A DNA stretch of 35,155 nt from Candidatus Cyrtobacter zanobii (GTDB lineage Bacteria > Pseudomonadota > Alphaproteobacteria > Rickettsiales > Midichloriaceae), in assembly GCF_021811845.1 (NCBI RefSeq), contig NZ_JAJBJB010000002.1:1-35155 (forward strand). Reading direction: 5' to 3'. The position numbers and the translations under genes were made by a program. Every line of letters starts with the position of its first letter. The first letter of the stretch is position 1. The notes under the pieces are model-generated. The model saw only the letters and a program-made list of their open reading frames with translations. It was not told the origin of the DNA and did not search any database. Shown here in pieces: positions 33,819 through 35,155 of this stretch.

Positions 33819-34955
33819 ATGAAATCATCTAATTCTAGCGAGCAACTTAACGACGTATGGCAAGGTGATTTTGAGGATCTTAACCTACTAGCAAATAATA
33901 ATGCCTCAAATCGGCAGTATTTATACAGCCAACTAGATGTTAGCAACATATTAACACGAGTTAGGATGAGTTTACTAAACTCACCGAAGGGTACTTTAAA
34001 CAGAGGTGAGGAATTTATGCCAAATACAGATGGCATATTCATTACTTCTCCACAAGCTATAGAATATAGAGGCAGAGAGGCTGCACTTAATACACTGTTG
34101 TATATAGGAGAGGATATGAAGAGATTTGCTAATAAATTTGATAAAGGAGTAGAGCTAGGGCTAGTTGCTATACCACTATTGTCTAATGGGCATTGGAGGG
34201 TTATAATGATAGAAGTTGATCATGATAAAAAGAATTTTCATGTGCATTTCCATGACCCATTGGGAACATTTAATCAAGATTTAAAAAATTATGTGATTGA
34301 AACGCTAAAAGTGTCATTGGCGGATTATTCTTCAAAATTTCTTGGAAAAAATGTGTTATCGGATGGCGATATCACACAGAGTGAAACTAAAGTTATCCAG
34401 CAAAATAATGGATGGGATTGTGGAACTATAAGTGTTCAAAACCTAGCTGATTATGTAAAAGGCTTTAAAAATGGTAGGGATATTGCTTTAACAGATTTCA
34501 TAATAGGCAGTGCAGAGAGCAATGCACAACTGTTGGATAACTTAAGACTTGAACAAATCAAGAACCTGTACTTCATGCAAAATGATAAAGCTATGCCACA
34601 GAGCGATATTAATTCAATCAAAAGTGCATGGGCTAAACAACAGGCCCCAGAATATACAAAGGCGCATACAGAAAATTCTACGCAGCATGCGCAGCAGACC
34701 AATATAAGCGAAGAACATTCTCTAGCCAAAAGCCTTATCAGCACAATTTTTGATATTATATCAAGAGTGAATAAACTGCTCTTTGAACATTTTGGAAAAC
34801 AGCATGCAGATTTACAAGATAATCACCAACCACATATTGAGAAGCTGAATAATAAGAAAGAAGAAAAAGTTGCAGAGGGTGGCAAACCATCTAGCTTTGT
34901 AGAAAAAATAGAATCTGGCAAGATAGATAAAGGTATGGGGAGAGGAAAGGTATAG
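33819..34955 (+). CDS. Ulp1/CE-clan cysteine protease (C48-like), probable host-directed deubiquitinase or deSUMOylase
   Basis: 378 residues. The catalytic set is complete: His125 in SNGHWRVIMIEVD, Asp146 in HFHDPLG, Gln195 and Cys201 in QQNNGWDCGTISVQNL, which is very close to the human SENP1 QQMNGSDCG motif. CE-clan enzymes in bacteria (for example ChlaDub1, SseL, RickCE and Wolbachia CidB) cut ubiquitin or ubiquitin-like proteins in the eukaryotic host. Residues 1-115 form an N-terminal extension. Residues ~240-378 are a Gln/Lys-rich, partly helical tail (SLISTIFDIISRVNKLLFEHF) ending KGMGRGKV, short and basic as in many type IV substrates (inference). No signal peptide. No antitoxin- or CidA-like gene precedes it. 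The ATG at 33819 lacks a ribosome site but fits the domain. Confidence 0.88.
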   Translation: MKSSNSSEQLNDVWQGDFEDLNLLANNNASNRQYLYSQLDVSNILTRVRMSLLNSPKGTLNRGEEFMPNTDGIFITSPQAIEYRGREAALNTLLYIGEDMKRFANKFDKGVELGLVAIPLLSNGHWRVIMIEVDHDKKNFHVHFHDPLGTFNQDLKNYVIETLKVSLADYSSKFLGKNVLSDGDITQSETKVIQQNNGWDCGTISVQNLADYVKGFKNGRDIALTDFIIGSAESNAQLLDNLRLEQIKNLYFMQNDKAMPQSDINSIKSAWAKQQAPEYTKAHTENSTQHAQQTNISEEHSLAKSLISTIFDIISRVNKLLFEHFGKQHADLQDNHQPHIEKLNNKKEEKVAEGGKPSSFVEKIESGKIDKGMGRGKV

Positions 34956-35100
34956 GGTGAGACTAATAAATCAATGCTGTAGCCAAACAGCCTACACTCG
35001 AAATCTGTAACCACTTGAATATAGTTAACTTAGAACCAGTCACGTAAAAGATGAAATATTGAAAGGGATGTGGTATTAGAGCATCAAAAAAAGGAGAAGA

Positions 35101-35155
35101 ATGTCAAACAAATACAGCAGCGACACTAGTGATAAAGAGTGGGATTTAATAGAAA
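35101..35155 (+). CDS. IS5-type transposase, 5' end (runs off right edge)
   Basis: MSNKYSSDTSDKEWDLIE is the start of the DUF4096-type N-terminal domain of IS5-family transposases (compare the common YPSDLSDEEWALIEPLL pattern). A strong ribosome site AAAGGAGAAG lies just before the ATG. Only 18 codons are inside the window, so neither integrity nor the element's end can be judged. Confidence 0.7.
   Translation, partial: MSNKYSSDTSDKEWDLIE

Noticed and set aside
33458-34955. A Wolbachia-type CidA-CidB toxin-antidote operon
   Set aside because: Only the protease is present. The upstream genes are an ABC importer, and the protein is far smaller than CidB with no nuclease-like domain seen.

Overview
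The window looks like chromosome of an obligate intracellular alphaproteobacterium of the order Rickettsiales. This rests on AT-rich DNA, short conserved operons scattered among long lineage-specific genes, a NrdA without an ATP-cone, insertion sequences at both edges, and a Ulp1/CE-clan protease of the kind bacteria aim at eukaryotic ubiquitin or SUMO. A flagellin-type protein plus MurA and GlmU suggest a lineage that keeps cell-wall synthesis and at least parts of a flagellum (Midichloriaceae-like lineages would fit). I cannot place it to genus from sequence alone.

Layout. 1-420: 3' end of an IS982-type transposase. 600-5528 (minus): nrdA with a promoter that seems overlaid by two NrdR boxes, and an unusually long flagellin-like gene ending in a perfect-palindrome terminator. 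5852-9623 (plus): thrS-infC-murA, where infC appears to use AUU and MurA carries Asp in place of the fosfomycin-target Cys. 9902-11877 (plus): a long unknown gene broken by an exact 74-bp tandem duplication. 12086-16824 (minus): rmuC, an unknown 643-residue protein, and glmU. 16983-24155: a GNAT acetyltransferase followed by lineage-specific genes, including two proteins sharing a new-looking six-cysteine module and one protein whose tail carries all three classes of ESCRT/NEDD4 'late-domain' motifs. 24192-26549 (minus): pheT. 26625-30773 (plus): ilvE-mfd. 30883-33457 (plus): a three-gene ABC importer (binding protein, permease, ATPase) with an exact 68-bp tandem duplication at the permease/ATPase junction. 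33819-34955 (plus): the Ulp1-like protease. 35101 to the edge: start of an IS5-type transposase.

How the parts relate. The conserved genes are ordinary translation, wall precursor, DNA repair and nucleotide genes. The novelty lies in the lineage-specific proteins between them, several of which look host-directed. The late-domain protein (22926-24155) and the Ulp1-like protease (33819-34955) would both act on host ubiquitin or ESCRT pathways if secreted. Two of the unknown or host-directed genes (9902 and 33819) have the same imperfect-palindrome element (about 88 bp) upstream. Short tandem duplications (48, 68, 74 and 90 bp) recur through the window and appear to be its main local source of change. 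No tRNA, rRNA or CRISPR array was seen.
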